Source: Exiguobacterium sp. KRL4 (lineage in GTDB: Bacteria > Bacillota > Bacilli > Exiguobacteriales > Exiguobacteriaceae). Taken from it: a DNA stretch of 64,000 bases. The notes below the pieces were generated by a model. It was given only the letters and a program-made list of their open reading frames with translations, searched no databases and was not told the origin of the DNA. The DNA lies in NCBI RefSeq assembly GCF_001870785.1, contig NZ_MOLV01000009.1:62001-126000 (forward strand), written 5' to 3'. This document shows positions 61,233 through 64,000 of this stretch, in pieces; positions within the stretch are counted from its first letter, which is position 1; every line of letters starts with the position of its first letter. The position numbers were made by a program, and so were the translations under genes.

Positions 61233-62792
61233 ATGGGAAAACTGTATGTGAACGGAATCATCCGAACAATGGCACACGAGGAAGATGTGCACTCGTCAAT
61301 GTTTGTTGAAGGGGAAAGGATCATCGCGATGGGGGAAGAGGGAAAGTTACGTCGTCGATTCGGAAGACGGATTCTAACGATTGTTGACTTAAACGGCAAA
61401 GCGGTTTATCCCGCATTTACCGATGCTCATATCCATTTGATTGGCTACGGGGAAGCGATCGGGCGAGTTGATGCGTCTCGCTATACGACGTTAGACGAAT
61501 TAGGCAAAGCCTTTGTTCAAGCGGAAGCGATCAACGGCTTGCACGTAGCGGAAGGTTATGATGAGACGAAACTGGATCGTGCACCGACGAAGGCGTGGTT
61601 AAATCAACTGTTTCCAACAGAACCGGCACTACTCAAACGAACGGACAGACATACAGTGCTCGTCAATGATGTCTTGTTCAAACAGCTTGGTTACAAGGCG
61701 TCGACGGTTGTCGAAGGTGGGAAGATTGGTTTGTCGGAGTCGGGCGAAGCCGACGGATTTTTATATGATGCAGCGATCGAACCACTGTATGCTTTGCAAT
61801 CAGGTTCAATGGAACGGAACAAAGCATCGCTACGATCGGCAATCAAAGATTTACAGCGGCACGGTATCGTCGCTGCGCACACGGAAGATTTGGCATATCA
61901 TGGTGAGTTGAAGGATGTCTTGCAGGCGTACCGTGAAGTGACGGAAGAAACCGGGTTCCATGCGCATCTTCTTGTCCATCATTTAGTACTCGATCAATTC
62001 ATTCAGATGAATCCTGTTTTGCCGGCGACGTTATCCGTCGGTGCGATGAAAGTATTTGTCGATGGTGCACTCGGTGGACGGACGGCCTTACTTGGCAGAG
62101 GATATTCGGACGATGCGACAACACGTGGCATCGAAGTCCATTCACCAGAACAGTTGGAACAACTTGTCAAACGGGCGCGCAGCTATGGTTTTACGGTCGC
62201 GGCGCACGTCATCGGTGACTTGGCAATTGAACGTTTTGTCACGGTACTTGAGAATTATCCGGCACCAAAAGGAACACGAGACCGGATCATCCATGCGACG
62301 GTCGTCCGTCCTGAACTCTTGACGCGTATCCGGAAGTTACCGGTCTTGATTGATGTTCAGCCGGTGTTCTTGCTGGATGACGCGGATTTTGCACAAGACC
62401 GTCTTGGGCTGAACCGGCTCGACTGGGCATATCGACTGAAGTCGCTTGCGGATACGGGTGCTCTTCTCTGTGGTGGATCAGATGCGCCAATCTCAGATCC
62501 CGATGTTCGGCGTGCATTATATGCGGCAACAACTGGAACGGCAGGCAACATCAACAAGACGAATGAAGTCCTCTCGATGTATGAAGCGTTGTTGTTGTTT
62601 ACGAGAAATCCACACATCGCAACGGATACACATGGACGAAAAGGCATGTTGCTTCCAGGCTACGACGCGGACTTCGTCATCTTTGATCAAGATTTCTACT
62701 TATTACGTGGAGAAGCGGTCTTACGTAACCGATTGGTTGAGACGGTCCAAGCGGGGAAAACCGTTTTTCAGGCTACTCCGGTCATGAATTGA
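61233..62792 (+). CDS. Amidohydrolase, YtcJ-like (Amidohydro_3)
   Basis: A 519-residue metal-dependent amidohydrolase. The first metal motif is FTDAHIHLIGYGEA; further ligands lie in AHTEDLAYH, VAAHVIGDLAIE, IIHATVV and the aspartate in CGGSDAPISDPD. The N- and C-terminal strands form the usual composite beta-sandwich (LYVNGIIRTM..., DADFVIFDQDF). YtcJ-type enzymes hydrolyse N-acyl or formamide-type bonds; substrate unknown. ATG 61233 follows AGGAGCGG. Flanked by two terminators. Confidence 0.88.
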   Translation: MGKLYVNGIIRTMAHEEDVHSSMFVEGERIIAMGEEGKLRRRFGRRILTIVDLNGKAVYPAFTDAHIHLIGYGEAIGRVDASRYTTLDELGKAFVQAEAINGLHVAEGYDETKLDRAPTKAWLNQLFPTEPALLKRTDRHTVLVNDVLFKQLGYKASTVVEGGKIGLSESGEADGFLYDAAIEPLYALQSGSMERNKASLRSAIKDLQRHGIVAAHTEDLAYHGELKDVLQAYREVTEETGFHAHLLVHHLVLDQFIQMNPVLPATLSVGAMKVFVDGALGGRTALLGRGYSDDATTRGIEVHSPEQLEQLVKRARSYGFTVAAHVIGDLAIERFVTVLENYPAPKGTRDRIIHATVVRPELLTRIRKLPVLIDVQPVFLLDDADFAQDRLGLNRLDWAYRLKSLADTGALLCGGSDAPISDPDVRRALYAATTGTAGNINKTNEVLSMYEALLLFTRNPHIATDTHGRKGMLLPGYDADFVIFDQDFYLLRGEAVLRNRLVETVQAGKTVFQATPVMN

Positions 62793-62799
62793 TTCCACA

Positions 62800-62830
62800 A
62801 AAAAATCTGCCACTCGGCAGATTTTTTTTG
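62800..62830. terminator. Bidirectional terminator before nadK
   Basis: A 10-bp stem (62802-62811 with 62816-62825), 4-base loop, A-run and T-run on the two sides. Confidence 0.9.
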
Positions 62831-63646
62831 TTATAAGAAAGAACGTTGAATTTTATGCCAAAATGTATTGTCGGTGAGTTTAACGGTTTTCAATTCTTTT
62901 TCCGATAGTTGAATATCGACCGAATCGGTCCGTTTTAAACTGAGTGCTTCGTTGTCCATTCCGATGATCGGATAGTCATTGCCGTCTTCGATGATGCGGA
63001 GAGACAGTTTACGACCCCGGTTTAAGAGGAACGCCGATCCGAGTGTCCGGTAACGGTTATTGTTGACGGATGCGATCTCACTGACTTGCAGACAGTGGAT
63101 CAATGGATCGACGATCGCACCTGACAAGGATTTGTTGTAAGCCGTTGAACCGGTTGGTGTCGAGATGACCATCCCATCCCCGCGGAATGTCTCGAATAGG
63201 AATCCATCGATGTATACTTCGATTGCCAGTGATTTGATGATACTCGACTTGACGGAACATTCGTTTAGGCAAAGCATGCCTGGACCACCATTGATTGAAG
63301 CTTCTAAAAGTGGATAACGGCGGACTTCGATATCACCGTTCGAAGCACGGTTGCCGGTTTCTTTGAAAATCGCTTCGACTGAAGATAAATCATTGATGTC
63401 AAAGTCACAATAAAACGAGTTCGGACCTTCAGCAAATCCGACATAAATGGCGTCTTCACGGAATCCGGTGAAACGGGCTGCTTGAAGGAACGCTCCATCT
63501 CCACCAATCGAAACGATGATATTGGCTTGTTTATGATCCTGGACGACATTTAGTCCATACCGATTTCCAACTTCAATCAATTTACGTACCTGCGTCTCGT
63601 GTCTTTGTTTGTTTCGGTAATACAGGTAGACATTGTTTCGAGCCAT
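62831..63646 (-). CDS. nadK: NAD kinase (YtdI/NadK2-like)
   Basis: Phosphorylates NAD to NADP. The 271-residue protein has IGGDGAFLQ (47-55, the GGDG motif), LNECSVKSS (the NE motif) and FRGDGMVISTPTGSTAYNKSLSGA, and ends WHKIQRSFL very like B. subtilis YtdI. ATG 63646 has AAGGGGGAA upstream; a TTG two codons earlier is unlikely. Convergent with the YtcJ-like gene. Confidence 0.96.
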   Translation of the reverse strand: MARNNVYLYYRNKQRHETQVRKLIEVGNRYGLNVVQDHKQANIIVSIGGDGAFLQAARFTGFREDAIYVGFAEGPNSFYCDFDINDLSSVEAIFKETGNRASNGDIEVRRYPLLEASINGGPGMLCLNECSVKSSIIKSLAIEVYIDGFLFETFRGDGMVISTPTGSTAYNKSLSGAIVDPLIHCLQVSEIASVNNNRYRTLGSAFLLNRGRKLSLRIIEDGNDYPIIGMDNEALSLKRTDSVDIQLSEKELKTVKLTDNTFWHKIQRSFL

Positions 63647-63741
63647 GGTCAATTCCCCCTTGAAAGCGTTTCATGAACTCTTTCATTATACCTGTTTTAA
63701 GGGATAATCGGTACTGCTAGCTAAAGACACGGGCAAAAATC

Positions 63742-63770
63742 TTGTCATACGTTAGCACCGTTTTTATAGT
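63742..63770 (+). promoter_or_regulatory. Sigma-A promoter of tpx
   Basis: TTGTCA (63742-63747), 17-bp spacer, TATAGT (63765-63770), 45 bases before the start. Confidence 0.75.
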
Positions 63771-63815
63771 AGAATGGGAAACGACTTAGAATCTATTGGA
63801 AAATGGGGAATTCAC

Positions 63816-64000
63816 ATGGCAACATTTAAAGGCAATGCAATTACATTAGTCGGAACAGCAGTTGAGGTCGGGCAACAAGCACCGGATTTCGAAGTATTGG
63901 CAAATGATCTTTCACCGGTTATGCGCGATACATATCAAGGGGTTCGAATCATCAGTGTCGTACCATCAATCGATACAGGGGTTTGTGACGCACAAACTCG
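63816..64000 (+). CDS. tpx: Thiol peroxidase, N-terminal part
   Basis: The first 61 residues of an atypical 2-Cys peroxiredoxin (Tpx); the rest is beyond the window. The start MATFKGNAITLVGTAVEVGQQAPDF and the peroxidatic site PSIDTGVCDAQT (Cys57) are diagnostic. It reduces organic and hydrogen peroxides with thioredoxin electrons. ATG 63816 follows ATGGGGAA. Confidence 0.93.
   Translation, partial: MATFKGNAITLVGTAVEVGQQAPDFEVLANDLSPVMRDTYQGVRIISVVPSIDTGVCDAQT

Noticed and set aside
63661-63673. TGAAAGCGTTTCA near nadK considered as a cre site
   Set aside because: It is one base short in the centre compared with the 14-bp consensus, leaving the right half out of register.
1-64000. Search for tRNA or rRNA genes, insertion sequences, prophage, CRISPR, toxin-antitoxin or defence islands
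   Set aside because: Every larger stretch is accounted for by housekeeping-type genes and leaders. I saw no transposase, integrase, nuclease cluster or direct-repeat array, so no novel multi-gene system is claimed.

Overview
The window looks like a core chromosomal segment of a low-to-moderate GC Firmicute of the order Bacillales, most likely Exiguobacterium or a close relative. That name is an inference from gene content and remembered gene orders, not a database match. The support is AGGAGG-type ribosome binding sites, GTG and TTG starts, T-box and S-box leaders, sigma-A promoters and strong similarity of many proteins to Bacillus subtilis Yt- proteins. The order also follows the B. subtilis ytkD-metK to rpsD-ytsP block: ytkD, ytmA, pckA, metK, ytqB, yttB-like, leuS, ytfP, ytgP, rsuA-type synthase, ytzE, pepV, thpR, ytlQ-like, amyX, ytmP, trmB, ytzB-like, ytoP, ytpP, ytpQ, ytpR, an sftA position, murC, ytxG, ytxH, aroA, ccpA, acuCBA, acsA, tyrS, rpsD, ytsP, ytcJ-like, nadK. 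I see no rRNA, tRNA, prophage, insertion sequence or CRISPR array.

Layout. 1-4.7 kb holds the end of an iron alcohol dehydrogenase, pgi, a Nudix/hydrolase pair and an EAL-HDOD signalling protein. 4.7-8.0 kb is the divergent pckA/metK pair with a dense control region: CcpN box, cre-like site, SAM-I riboswitch and two promoters. 8-16 kb carries acetyltransferases, hydrolases, the tRNA modification gene ytqB, a major facilitator and T-box-controlled leuS. 16-26 kb carries ytfP, the MurJ-type flippase ytgP, a pseudouridine synthase, ytzE and pepV. 26-33 kb has pullulanase, the acetoin genes alsS-alsD, a 33-residue CydS-like membrane miniprotein and trmB. 33-45 kb has envelope and housekeeping genes, including a motorless SftA-like acidic protein with a recent 213-bp duplication, murC, dps, ampS and ytxGH. 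45-53 kb is the carbon-overflow hub aroA, ccpA, acuCBA and acsA. 53-64 kb has a class A penicillin-binding protein with a repetitive tail, T-box-controlled tyrS, BirA-box-controlled bioY, the rpsD leader and gene, ytsP, ezrA, an amidohydrolase, nadK and the start of tpx.

Functionally the window concentrates carbon flux control. CcpA itself, gluconeogenic PckA, acetolactate/acetoin overflow (AlsS, AlsD), acetate re-use (AcsA) and its acetylation switch (AcuA, AcuC) lie within 50 kb. A second theme is cell wall and division: MurC, a MurJ-type flippase, PBP1A, EzrA and the SftA-like remnant. A third is translation: LeuS, TyrS, S4, TrmB, YtqB/MnmM and the RsuA-type synthase.

No multi-gene novel system was recognised. 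The observations most worth a second look are the motorless SftA-like gene (39.2-40.1 kb), the orphan CydS-like miniprotein (32.2 kb), the possible hairpin-bridged ribosome binding site of amyX (26.4 kb), and the compact pckA/metK control region (6.3-6.8 kb).
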